Part shown: piece by piece, positions 13,248 to 26,100 of the stretch
How positions within the stretch are numbered: the stretch's first letter is position 1
Layout of the letters: the number at the start of each line of letters is the position of its first letter
Source of the DNA: Phoronis australis
Taxonomy: Eukaryota > Phoronida > Phoronidae
Direction: 5' to 3'
DNA length: 64,000 nucleotides
Assembly (NCBI GenBank): GCA_002633005.1
Contig: NMRA01000356.1
Location: 255,961 to 319,960, forward strand
Program-made: the position numbers and the translations under genes
Notes under the pieces: generated by a model
Databases searched by the model: none
Seen by the model: the letters and a program-made list of their open reading frames with translations, nothing else
What the model was told of the DNA's origin: nothing

Positions 13248-13834
13248 AAAATAGAGCAATAAAATATATTTACAAACAATCTCTTCAACAAATACAAAAA
13301 TAAAATTTAAAAATTCTCCAGTTTGAGATAGTGAAAAATTAATTATTTTGTCCCAAATTCTACAAAATAGGCAGTATTGGCGGTCCCAAATTCAAGAAAG
13401 ACTGCAAAATTACATTCTGTATTGGCGGTCCCAAATTCAAGAATCACCGGAAAGACTGCAAAATTACACTCTGTTAATTGAAAATACATTGTTCGAAACT
13501 TGAGAAGTATGGTAAACGTCAGAATTGCTCATATCCCAAATACCAGAATCAAGAAAATTCAATTTTTGCAGTTTTCATGTCCCAAATGCTAGACACTATT
13601 CGAAATTGGAGAATTTTTACCATATGGAAATTATCACGAGTTGCAACCAAAAGCAGTCTAAATACACAACATTTCACAAATGAAAATAAATATCTTTCAG
13701 CAAGATAAAGGCTCACACAAAAACACTCAAAGTTTAAAAAATATAAAAGACTTTAATTGATAAGAGATGTATTCTGCATTTTCACCATACACATAAGTGT
13801 ACCCCAATTTGCATTCATTTTAGACACTTCATGT

Positions 13835-13840
13835 TTTATT
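13835..13840 (-). terminator. Polyadenylation signal AATAAA (proximal)
   Basis: TTTATT on the plus strand gives AATAAA on the minus strand, about 315 bp after the same stop codon. It is an alternative 3' end for the F-box/WD40 gene. Confidence 0.4.
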
Positions 13841-14154
13841 GTAGGTGCACTTCTAGTTATAGTTTGGTGTCACAATAAATGACTTCATGAACCTCTCGTT
13901 TGCCATGTGGTTATGGATTAAACCTCAAGTTTGGACACTGTTTCAGTCCTAAAAACAACCTAAACCGCCTGGTAATGACTAGATATAACTGAGCACAGTT
14001 TACTGTACACAAAGGGCTACATAAGAGAGCTCAATCTATACAGAAGAGTACCATAAAGCCCAGGTTAAAATAATTTGGACATGTTATGACTAGATCAAAA
14101 ATCCTACACGACTACACCACAGTACTTGGCTGAGAGACACTCCAGTGTCACCAT

Positions 14155-17100
14155 TTATCTGACTACTGGTTTGGCCTCCCAAATTTGAACATATCCGTCA
14201 TCACTACAGGTGACCATCCGCTTGCCAAGGACCTAAAATGAAAATAACAATTAACAGTAACTGGCAATAATTCATTTACTTGGCAAAGCAAGTTTATATA
14301 AACATTTGATTAGCCTGGCACCGGGACAACTACCTATAAGACCAAGGTACGTATACTTCAGGGGTCAGACTGACGAAGAGGCTTAGGCCAAAAGGTATGT
14401 CTGACAGATTGAGACAACCAAGGCTGAACAACAATTTTTGCTTCACTTTTCTGTGAGACCACTTCCCTAATCATCAGATCATAACAGAGAAACAAAATTG
14501 GGGAGACAATCTGTCACACGTCGAGGCTTAGTACAATGCAGTTCAATATTGTGCAGTTGAACAGAACATTAGACATTACTAATCAGTGCAGTTTCTAGGC
14601 AGAAAAATTACCTTAGACTTGACTTACTCGATTAAACATAACTTTGAAATATTTTTTGCTAAAAATGAGCCTATTGAAAAAAGCCTGCCAACATAACCAG
14701 ACAGTGCAAGTAACCAACAGAATTCCACCAACTAAAGTTCTAATGAGCTCCAGTCATGGCACTAACTGATTTCCAGTCATTATTCTTTTGATACAAAAAA
14801 TGAAAAGCTTGTCAACACAACTTTCAAATTCACTTCGCTAAAATGAGCTTAGTTCTAAGCAATAACAAACTGCCGGTCACTTTTCCCCATGTGTGGGTGG
14901 GCGCAGGTTTCACCGACCAGTGCTAATAGCTGTCAGTGTGATGACAGACTGGAGACTGGTTTGAGTTAATCACTTTATTAATCTCGACTGTACATTCACT
15001 AGCATTCTCAAACAAAAAAGTCTGACGTAATGTCTGTTTTATGCTCCGGCCAGAGCTGCAAAGCCTTGACTTGTGGGTGACCTACTGAGACTAAGAACAG
15101 TGTCAGTCTACTCCTGACACTGTCATTTGTTCCAAAGTTTGGAAAGATGTGACAGTTTCTTACTGCTTCAGACCATGTTCAGTGCACCAAATGACACCCA
15201 GTGACAAGCTGACTTGTAGAGCCTCATTTCAAAAAATAACGAAATGTCAGTTCCTAACAAGACGAGAAATCATCTGCAAAACAAGCTGATACCTATTTCA
15301 AAATGGTGCATGGTCTAATCAAACGTTAGCTTATTTTGGAAGGCAGATCACTACCACAGATGCATAGAGAGAGATCTGACATTGTTGTGTGGAATCTTAC
15401 TGTAAACAAAGCAGTGTGACTTTATGAGGATAATGTAAAATAATGCCACAAAGGAACTACTAAAACAAAAATACACTACGCATTATTAGCAAGAAACCTA
15501 GATTAAGGACAAAAGAGGATTTTCATTTTAAGTTCAAAATATCTCGAAAGTGACATCACTGGAAAGGGTATGAAAATACAAGCCTTTTGGTTCCTTTTTC
15601 ATCAATGTTGACCCAACAGTTTCTAACTTAAGAGTCTTTTAGCCCAATGGCTTGCATGCTCCATAACACTCAGTTCCACACAAGATGACCACACTGCCCC
15701 AGGTATACAAAGTCATGTGATAGCAAATATCTGCCATATCTGCCTCACCTTTCAAACATCATGCAACCTTTTGTATTTGTCTTCAACACGGTGACTTAGC
15801 ATTCAAAATTACACATGATAGCACTGTGGACTGACAGAAGTTAACTGATTGGTTCAATAGAATTGTTTAAAGACAAGACAGTGGTGACAGTTTACCCCTT
15901 CAGTAGCGACTCCCTCACTCTCGGAATCCTTGTCATTCATCCACAGAACAACAGCCAAGATCACCAAGAGACACAACAGAATACACAAAACGACAGTTCT
16001 CTTGGAGATCTGTTGTATTGTTACTCTTTAGGAGGTAGAAAAAATATAGGGGGAGTTTGAGATGAGGTATAACATTGTCATACACTGACAGAACATCTTC
16101 AACCACATTTGTGTACATGAAGGACAGCTGCAAAAATATTCTGAATGCTTCAGTGGAAAGTCAACCCAGCCAACTTGCTTTATTACAATTTGCGATTTCA
16201 GCTTGATGGAACAATTCATTTTTTGATATAACAACAGCATAACGAAATACGTCTGGTTGTCAGATGGCAATAGGGTACTTGGACGGACAGCGTTCAGTGC
16301 TCTTGCCAGGAGATTTAATGCAGTGAGATTTCCCAGCATTTTTTGTAAATTCAACGCAGCTGTCAAACTACCAAATTGCACATTTGTGTGGTGGAATAAT
16401 AAAATGATTCACACACAAAAATGTCCAGTGACTGAAAGTGTCTCCGAGTGAAAGAAATTGTGATTCATCCCTCTCAACTCAGCCCATCCTGTAAGCAAAA
16501 GACATTTTCTCACTCTCACAGTGCTTAAGAGCTCTATGTCTAATGTTCTCTATTAGAGTGCTGCGAGGGAATTAATGCATTAAAATCAGGCTTCAAACAG
16601 ACCTTGATGTCCCTTACAGCTCCAGAATGACCAACAAGGTGTCTCAAGCCTGTCATGGTGATTAGGTCCCATTCTGTGGCAACGCCATCACTGAAACAAA
16701 TACGGCACATTAAACACCAATTCTATTTTCTCATGTTTCACGAGACAAGTTTATCACCCTGTCTATGACAGGTAACTTCAGGTAACTTCAGGTATTAAGA
16801 TAATAGATTATCTCTGTTACCAAAGACTCAATATCTTGAGTAAGAACTATATACAGCTCTTATGTAAGACATAGCCCAGCTGGTTGCAATCACATGATTT
16901 TGTTTTTCTCATAAGTCATGATTTTTACAAAGATAACTGATCTAATTTTCACATTTTTTACACAAAACTTGCAAATTCTGTTGGTACAAGAGTGTGTTCA
17001 GTATTTTCTTTTAAGGCCTTTTAGTTCCAAGAGCTCAGCTGCCAAGACTTCCATTTTTCCAAGGAATGTTGAGAAGTTCTCGGGCATAAATATCTTCAAA

Positions 17101-20100
17101 AGAAAATCACAGACATGCCTTTGAGGCAAATAAAATAAAGGAACAGAATTTGCAAATTTCATGCAAAAAGTTCTTGTTAGTGGAAATTACATTCACCTCC
17201 ATCAAAAATCAAGATTTTAGGAAAAATGTAAACACATGATTACAAACATCTGGGCATTATTATAGTGCACATAGTAAGACTGTGATTACCAAGGATTTTG
17301 AAATAATGTGCGTAATATTTATTTGCTTTAGTCCACAGCTTTATCTGGCTGATTTCTGTATAACTCTAGTTCATGTCATTGTATGGTATTCCTGCCATTG
17401 ATCAGTTTCAAGGCAGCTGATGTCATTCTATTTGTGAAAACAAGTACAACTGCACATTTGTTATGGCATAACGTTAAGTGCATCATGTGGACAGAAATGC
17501 CCAACTTGATGCTCTTTAGTTTGTTTAGTACATGGCTCTCTCCTTAAACCATCGCCATGGTTACTGTAACAAAACAGGTACTGATGGCAACAATACCACA
17601 GCATAGAGAATTTGCATTTGGTTTATACTGTGCAGAAGACACAAGAGGGTAACACCCACCACAAACGCACTCTCTGTGCACTGCTGAGCACTGACCCACT
17701 TAAGAGGTACTGGTTGCTACTAAATGGTTACTGATTAACTTTTACCCAAACAAGAGCAACGCGGAGCATTGAAATGCACCCACGAATGCATCGCAAATGG
17801 TGCGCTTTTAGGGTTGTTTATTTGTGTCATAAAAATGGCCACTAGATGGCGCAAAAAGGTACAATCCATCCAAAAATGTAACATGCTTCTTTAATAGACA
17901 GCCATACACCAAATTTCATAGAAAACAGTCACGAAACTTCAGAGAAACAAAGAAAAACAGATTAAAATGAAATTGCCACTAGGGGCACACTGTTCATTGG
18001 ATCCGCCTGAAAGTCTTCATTGTCTGTTAGCTTCATCAAAATACACTTGCTAATTAAATTTAATACAGATCCTGCAGTGGGTTTAGGAGATACAGCTAAG
18101 GGCGTAAAACAAAGTACTACTAGGAGGCACCAAAGTAGTCAAAGTTGTCATCGTCAAACGTTCTCTTCACACTGAGAACATATACGCCAATTTTCAAAAC
18201 CATCCTTAGAATGATTTGGTTGATAGAGGGGTAGACGCCAAAAAACAGACTCAAAAACAGCAAAAATTGCTACTAGGTGGCGCAAAATACCTTGATTCCA
18301 TCCAAAACAGGGAGGATAGCGTCATCTCACCAATAGATGCCCGTATTCAAAATTTTATGAAAATCCGTTGAGGTAAATGTAAAACTAAAATTTCAACCAG
18401 GGGACACACCAGTAGTCAGATCCATCCGAAAATCGTCGTCGTCCGTTGTCAACATCATATAAACACATTTACTAAAAGATCCTGCAAACGGTTTAGGAGA
18501 TACGGTCATGGGCACAAAAAACGAAACTGCCCCTAGGAGGTGCCACAGCAGTCAACGTTTTCAGAAATTGTTGTCACCCGTCCACTTCATAGTAAAAACA
18601 TACATGCCAATTTTCACAATTATCCTGAAAGTGGTTTGGTTGATAGAGGTGTGGATGCCAAAAAACAGACTCAAGAACAGTAAATATGGTCACTAGGTGG
18701 TGCGAACTAGATCGAATCCTCCTGAAAATGGAAAGATAGTGTCACCTCACTAACAGAAGCCTGTACACCAAATTTTATGCAAATACATTGAGGACCTTTG
18801 AAGATACAGAGGTAAACATAAAAAAAATAAAATTGCCACTAGGTGGCACACCAGCAGTCAGATCTGTCCGAAAGTCGCTGTCGTCTGTTGTCATCATCAT
18901 ATTAATGCACTTACTAAATTCTGTAAAGATCCTCCAAACGGTTTAGGAGATATAGCCATAGGCGAAAAAAACAACAAAACTAACACTAACGCTAAAAAAC
19001 AGACTCGAAAACAGTAAAAATGATCACTAGGTGGCGCAAACTATATCGAATCCATCCAAAAACGGGAGGATACTGTCGTCTCACTAATAGATGCCTACAT
19101 ACTAAATTTTGTGAAAATATGTTGAGGACCCTTGAAGATACAGAGGTAAATGTAAATAATTAAAATTGCCACTAGGGGGCACACCGGTAGTCGAACCCGT
19201 AAGAAACTTCACTCATGCTGTCCCATCCATAAAAGCAGGGCTCAACATTAACTTTTTAAGCCACTTGAAACTTTTACTTGCCCGAACAAAAAATTCACTT
19301 GCCCCAAGTACAATCCCAAATAGCACCGTGCATGTGCACACCTAGGTAATTTGTTACGGCAGGGCTGCCTGTGCTGAGCCTCCTCTTGTGTTGTGCTAGG
19401 CAATGACCATCGCCTCTGTTGGCCCGAACCAGAGGCGATGCAGAGGCTATAGGCGCTCTGTACGCCAGAAGCTTTTCGGCGAATTATGCCTCGCACTGAC
19501 TAAACCATCAGAGTCACGTTGTTATAAATACCTTTTGCGCATAGAGGAACACCTGAGGAGGTTGTCGATGTGTTTAGTTCCTTCCAACTCGAACAAATAC
19601 TCCCATTATCAAACTTTTTCTTCGAGCAGTCCCTATTTCAGTTCCCAAAATCGTGAACTCACCATTTTTATACTGTGCACACTCCAATTTTTACCGCGCT
19701 CGCTAGGTGATGTGACTTCATGACCTCAATCTTTAAATAGGCCAAAGGTGAGCCATTGCGGTCTTGTCAGTCAAATGTTCGTTTCCAAAATGCCACCACT
19801 TATACTTGTCTTTAATTGGCGTTACTTGAAACTGATTGTATTTCAATGAATTATTGTTTGTATTTGATAAAAATAAATGCTGTTGATATGACATTTAATA
19901 GTCTTTGTGCACATATTTGACATTTTAATGTTTAACAACACGGCAAATGCACGGCTGGTTCCCGGCAGCACGTACGCGAAGGGCGGGAACTTCAGCTTTC
20001 AAAGTTCGCCGGTAGGTCCGCAACTTCTGACCTTCGGCCTGGTTAAAAAAATGAAAAAGTTGATTTCACGATTTTGGGAACTGAAATAGGGACTGCTCGA

Positions 20101-23100
20101 AGAAAAAGTTTCATAACGGGAGTATTTGTTCGAGTTGGAAGGAATTAAACACATCGACAACCTCCTAAGGTGTTCCTCTATGCGCAAAAGGTATTTATAA
20201 CAACGTGAATTTGATGGTTTAGTCGGTGCGAGGCATAATTCGCCGAAAAGCTTCCGGCGTACAGAGCGCCTATAGCCTCTGCATCGCCTCTGGTTCGGGC
20301 CAACAGAGGCGATGGTCATTGCCTAGTGTTGTGCATGCTATATACATAACTTGCTATTTTTTTAATGATTCTTCTTACAGAGCATTTACTTATAAGGTGT
20401 GTCAAAACACTACAGAGACAAATTAGAACAGTAACTATGGTATCTGAACCACTGTCTCACGTTCACAGGCGCCGAAATGAGCTAGGACATGAACTGACAC
20501 TTCTGTGTATTCATTAGTTTATACGCCCTCATGCATTGAACTTAAGTTGTTGCTTAACCTGAATTTGAATTTTTGCTATCCGTAAAAATCTTGCAGTTTT
20601 GGTCATCGGTACCTTGTATTAAATTAAAATCAAATTTTAACATATAATAATGCCACATATACTTTTATTTTCAATAAATAATTACATTTTTGAAAAATAG
20701 ATAGACTGCGAAAAAGTCACCCTTCAGACTCTTCAGAGCGACAGTCTTGAAGACTGTATTCCTCTTCTTTCGGGAGTAGCCACCGGGAGCCGGGAATTCA
20801 TAAGAATTTCCTTTGGAATTCCCCCTGAATAAATACCAGGCACTTAAAATTGCTGTGTAGTGTAAAAAATATGTAGTCAGTCATTCACTTTTTAGCTTTT
20901 GGGCTTATCTGTATGACTTACACGCCGACAAACACGGTGCTTCCAGCTGTAGGCCTTGCCCTACATGGGTAAACGCCGGCAAAAATCACACGTTATCCCT
21001 TGTTCACTGTCTCGCAGGACAGGAAACCTAATTTCCCATGACGGAACCCATCCCCGCACACTTTTCGTTTCATACTGTTGCTTTGATTCTTCCTGAACTC
21101 GTTTTAGCAACTAAACCAATACCGTACAGGCCTGGACGGCTTCCTTGTTTGGACGTTTTGCCAGAGTGCAGACGATCAGTAGTATCACGTGACAACTTAT
21201 TCAGAAACTGCATGACACGTTCAGAGAATCGAAAGGATTTGACCGCGGGCGTCATCTGTGCACGCTGCATCACACTCGTTCTATTTTCCTTTCGGTGCTC
21301 ATTCGAAAACGGGAGTTTCATTGACGGCCACAGGGACTTTTTCGACGGTTTTTAGGCTTGTGTCGGGGTTCGTTATTTTGGAGCAAATGTCGAGCAGACA
21401 ATCTTAGGATCTACTTGCCTATGCGGCCAGCTTTTTAACTTGCCCATCGGGCAAGTACTTTTCAAATTCCACTTGCCCGACGCAAAATCTACATGCACAC
21501 GAGCAATCGGGCAACCGTTAGTGTTGAGCCCTGGAAAGGAACACATGTGCAAAATTTCATGAACATATATCAATTGGTTTTGGAGATACAGCAGCGGACG
21601 CCGGACCGATGGACGGTCAGAGATGACGGCATAATGCGTCCACATATTTATAAACATGGTTTTGAACAATTTAAGATGGACAAAATTAGTGTAGAGTAAT
21701 GATTAAATTTCGTAATATCTTGGGTTTGGAGTTTTATCACATTCATTAATTTTATTCTTACCTAGAGGCAGTATAAAAGCGACCATCTTTGAAGTCGAGA
21801 CCGTTGACCGCCAAGGGGTGAGCTTGTATAGCAGCTGCTGGGCGGCCGTCTGTTGTATTCTTGTCCCAGAAGAACAACATCCCATCATCATCAGAACTGA
21901 TGACAAGATTATGGGACAACTGAAACAGTAATGACAAGCTGCAAGGTACTACAGTTGGTCACATGGCGACACCTTTAGGATGACCTCAGCATGCAGTACA
22001 GCAACTCTTGTTATTAAGCATGTAATTTGGCACACAACTAGAATTGTATTTTTATAGCTCTCAACGAAAATCAATAGTACGAATGTCTGACTTGATGGTT
22101 AGCATGATTTAGGCTGCATATGAGAAAATATAATATGGTAAAGGTAATCAAACTTTGAAAACTAAAAAATGTCGACGAGAATACTAAGAACTCTAGAATG
22201 AAACAGGAACTCTGTAATTATGACCTCAAAATTAAGGGATCGTTCACAATTATTTGCTTTTCCTCACCCATCACCCCCTGAAAAGGTAAATAAAAAATAA
22301 TTACAGGCGGTCTGATATACGTGGTACCAGACGTGCGCAGGTTGCGCATGTGGGCCCATTGCACTGATCACCTGGAAATATTTTTTTGTACAATGTTATG
22401 GAAATTTTTATACTAGGTCAGTATTCATATTACATTATAAGAATTAAACTGCAAGTATGATTCAAGGGTAAATACTGATATGTGCCTTTACAATGACTAG
22501 ACAAAATAAAACAATTATTTCAAACATTTATTCATTTTGTGTAATTTAATACAAAAAGCATATTAGAATGATTCATTTTGAAAACTACGTAGTTAACCTT
22601 AATAGTTACAATCCAACAACTTTTTCCAACTGTAAAAGCAAAATCTGCTAGCAACACAAATGAGCGTGCCTTTACAATAAAAAGTGGACAATACTCACCA
22701 ACTCACTGACACATCTCAGAGATATGGGGGCAAGGCGAGGGGAAACAAACATATTTTAAGGATGCTAGGAAGCGACCACAAGTGATAACTGGAGATTATT
22801 TCATGTCCAATCAGTAAACCACTATATCCTGGCAAACAGATGGTTTGGTTTTAATTAGTGGTTAAAAATACTTAAAAAGTAGTGAAATAAACCATATCTT
22901 TGGTTTTGTTTTAAGAAGTCAACAATTTTTGTTTTTGACACTTTGTTCATTTTGACACATCATCCCTGAGACGAAGTCGCTATCTCTGTCCAAAGTGCAA
23001 CAATACAGTATTAATACTGTAACAATACAGTATTAATACTGTATCAATACAGTATCAATACTGTATCAATACAGTATTAATGCTGTACTAGGTTAGAATT

Positions 23101-26100
23101 TAAGGCGACTCATTTCTTATTGGTCCAAATCTCCAGTGTACCATTTACGGAGTTCAAAGAGCGAATCCCTGCATGCACTACAGTGTGAAATGCAGATAAT
23201 TATGCACTGCAATTTTGTGAAAGAATTTGCACTTTTTGAACAAAAAGTGGTACTGTTTTTCACGATAGAGAAAACTGGTGTGCTAGTAACAAGCCCTGAC
23301 CCTTTCACATGTTAGGCCTACGATTTGTACATTTGTGATATTGGCAATAATTGTGAACGGTCCCCAAGTTAGAAGCTGTATAATAATTCAACAGTACTAT
23401 GAATGTAAGCTAGAGCTAAACCAACAACAGATCATGACCTGTCCACCAAAAGTCTCACCAATATGCTACACAAGGGGCTCTCATGACCAACCAGTCGTCT
23501 GAGGCAGCTCCCATTACTGACATCATGGATGTGAATCATGCTGAAAAGAATCAACAGCTTTCTATTACCAACAACGAGATAACTTACAAGACATGGAATG
23601 AAAAATTCTCAAATAGTTGTAGAATAAAACAAAGTTTCAACAGGCAGAAGAGGCAACGTGACCTAGTTCGTGTAGTGTCTGCCTCCTGTTCACAAGATGC
23701 CACTGGACCCCACTACAAGACCCTTGAGTCAGTTCTCTAACTTTTCAGCTCAGTCTGAATTTATGTATATTAATAAATGAAAATAATTTCACATGTTTGG
23801 CTGAGCAGCCTGCACACGTCTGATGCAACGAGTATTAGATCAACTGATTTATTTATTTAAGCACAAAACTTTCACAAGCACAAATCAAAGGCAATTGGAT
23901 GATCAAACAGGCTCTCTATTGGTCAGTTTGTGTCATAAATATGAAACAGACTCTCTATTGCCTCGTTTGCGTCATAAATATGAATGAAAAAATATTTACA
24001 GTGTCGTCAGAATTTGTTTTGTTTAACAACAAAGTTTCAGCCTACTAAAATCTTCAATGATGGCACATTAACAATATGTTGGTTACTTCCTGAATGATGG
24101 CACATTAACAATATGTTGGTTACTTCCTGAATGATGGCACATTAACAATATGTTGGTTACTTCCTGAATGATGGCACATTAACAATATGTTGGTTACTTC
24201 CTGAATTACTTAAGTGATAGAGGAGAATATGGTTGGGTTAGTGGATTAACTTTTTTCTCAAATTGATGCCAATGTTTAAATGTTTTGTCACCAAGTTTCC
24301 AAAGATTAACTGAAACAGAGCTCCAACAAACTTTGAAAAATGTGAAGTGGAATATATGTCATGGAATCCTACAGATTTATTGTGAAATCAACAAGTGGCA
24401 GGCCCTATTATTTCTTAAAATTGCTATTCAACAGCATGACGTCATTTTGGATCCTATGACCACTACTTTTGAGAGCCATGAAGAGTGAACAAATGGATTT
24501 TTGCATTGTGGGACTAAAGGATAAAACATAGATTTCTATTATGAAGGGATCAAGTAAATGACGATAGCATTACTTTATCATGAATACCATGAGTGCATGA
24601 ATGTAATAGGTTTGTTTTGACATTGTATCTTTCAGTTTATACTCAAGTCAGTAGGCCCCAATGGAGGCCTTCGAATTGACTGAAAAGTCAAATTCAAAAT
24701 ATTCAGTTGCCCATAAATGTTTCTCTCCTTTCGGTCATTTTGCAGATAATTTTAATTGACATTGTTCATGCTATTTGCTATAATTTGATGGCTTCAAAGA
24801 GTCTTTGTTAAGTAATTGATAACCACTACACAGTGCAACTAGGATAGCAATCAAAGACTGGACGCTTCTGTTAATCGTCTGCTTATTGGGCCACAATCTT
24901 TTTATTGGGCCACAATCCTTGGATACATGCCTAGAGAAGCTCCTATAAACTCTCAACAAGCAATTCACCCTTACCCGTATCTAACATCTTCAAACAATCT
25001 CACAAAAATCCACCAATAATATTTTGAGCTAAACCATTCGCAAACACACATATAACTTCATACACGGAGGTAAAAACAATAAAAATGAGAGAGCAGACTT
25101 ACAAGCTGGTATCACCAGATATAATACACGAGCCGTCAAACTCAAGACACGTGATTGATGCTTCTGTGGTGATCACGGAGTAAACTGTGAAGGTAAGTGC
25201 ATACCATACTCTGATCGTACTGTCATGGGAACCACTTATCCTAAAGGGAAATGTACAGTTGTTTTGAACATTGGCAAACTTTTAACAGCTCATCACAGGA
25301 TGGCAGTCAAAGAATCTATTCACCATTTTAAATGGATACGAGGTTACGGCACAAATCATTGCCATAATTGAAGAATGTATCATGCAACAACCAAAGTTGA
25401 GAGAACAGAGAAACAAAATCATAAATTATAAATACATGTAGATCAGAAAGTTGAATTGTGGGAATGCTCGGTTTATTACTATCCATGCTTGCAGACGACT
25501 CAACACACGCAGTGTAGGTAGCAACAGGAATGACTATTGCATAAGAGGTGAAACATGATACTGCAGTCAAGAGCTCAACAAACAAAGAAGCAAGCAGACA
25601 ATGAATACAATCAGACAGTGAACCCTTATCCACCTGAAAAATGACCATCAACAGAAGAAACCAATTATGACCATCTCATTAACTCGGTAACTCTACAAAA
25701 AAACTGTCACACTTACAGGTACTTGTCCCCAACAGCCAGACAAGAGACACATCGACTGTGTCCAGTAAGGATTGCTCGACGTTTGAAGGTGACTAGATCC
25801 CACACCTAGAAAACAACAAATCCACAGTTTAAGTAAAACAGCTGTGAAAATGTTATCTGGTTCACAGCTAAATCTTATCTATTCCTTTAAGCTGGTTGTT
25901 GATTGTACAACTCATATGGAATTAAGGCACAGAGGTATGCAGAACATTTTTAAGGTTCTTTAATGTGAAATCATTTTTCTTCATGACTACACTAAGTACT
26001 TAATGAAGTGTGTTCCCTCATCAGTTAGCTTCACCTCCCAAATGTAATGCATATACTTCATATTCTTGAATAATAAATTCACAAGTAAATGATTTAAAAC

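Larger units (their letters stand above)
13225..14154 (-). other. Predicted 3' UTR of the F-box/WD40 gene
   Basis: This follows the stop codon of the F-box/WD40 gene on the minus strand. It has two AATAAA signals (at 13840-13835 and 13247-13242), which suggests a short and a long 3' end. A duplicated segment of about 55 bp (GCGGTCCCAAATTCAAGAA, twice at 13372-13474) lies inside it. Confidence 0.5.
19238..21530. mobile_element. Nested 2.3-kb element with terminal inverted repeats
   Basis: The left terminus CAGGGCTCAACATTAAC and the reverse complement of the right terminus, CAGGGCTCAACACTAAC, are nearly identical inverted repeats. Both subterminal regions are rich in ACTTGCCC words. It is inserted in copy A of the dispersed repeat: the host sequence is ...CCATCCATAAAAG before it and GAAAGGAACACATG after it, and other copies of the host repeat read straight across. 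A short AAAG may be duplicated at the junction; a clean 8-bp duplication is not seen. No transposase was recognised, so it is probably a non-autonomous DNA transposon. The termini are of the CAGGG type often seen in hAT-like elements, but the class is uncertain. Confidence 0.75.
17748..21662 (+). mobile_element. Dispersed repeat family, copy A (split by a nested element)
   Basis: The left end (GAAATGCACCCACGAATGCA) starts near 17748, and the right end is at about 21660 (GATGACGGCATAATGCGTCC, then CACATATTTATAAACATG). The body runs to 19237, is interrupted by another element, and resumes at 21531. Inside, three related segments of about 140-160 bp alternate. Each carries a core like GCCACTAGRKGGC followed by a conserved tail (GATACAGMSGTAAA, TTGGTTGATAGAGG, GTTTAGGAGATACAG). 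There is no open frame for a transposase, so it is non-autonomous or satellite-like. It lies in the intron between exons 18 and 19 of the F-box/WD40 gene. Family name unknown to me. Confidence 0.85.

Noticed and set aside
19403-20319. Two nearly identical 106-codon frames on opposite strands
   Set aside because: They are the two arms of an inverted repeat; the diverged copy at 45.7-46.1 kb does not preserve the frame.
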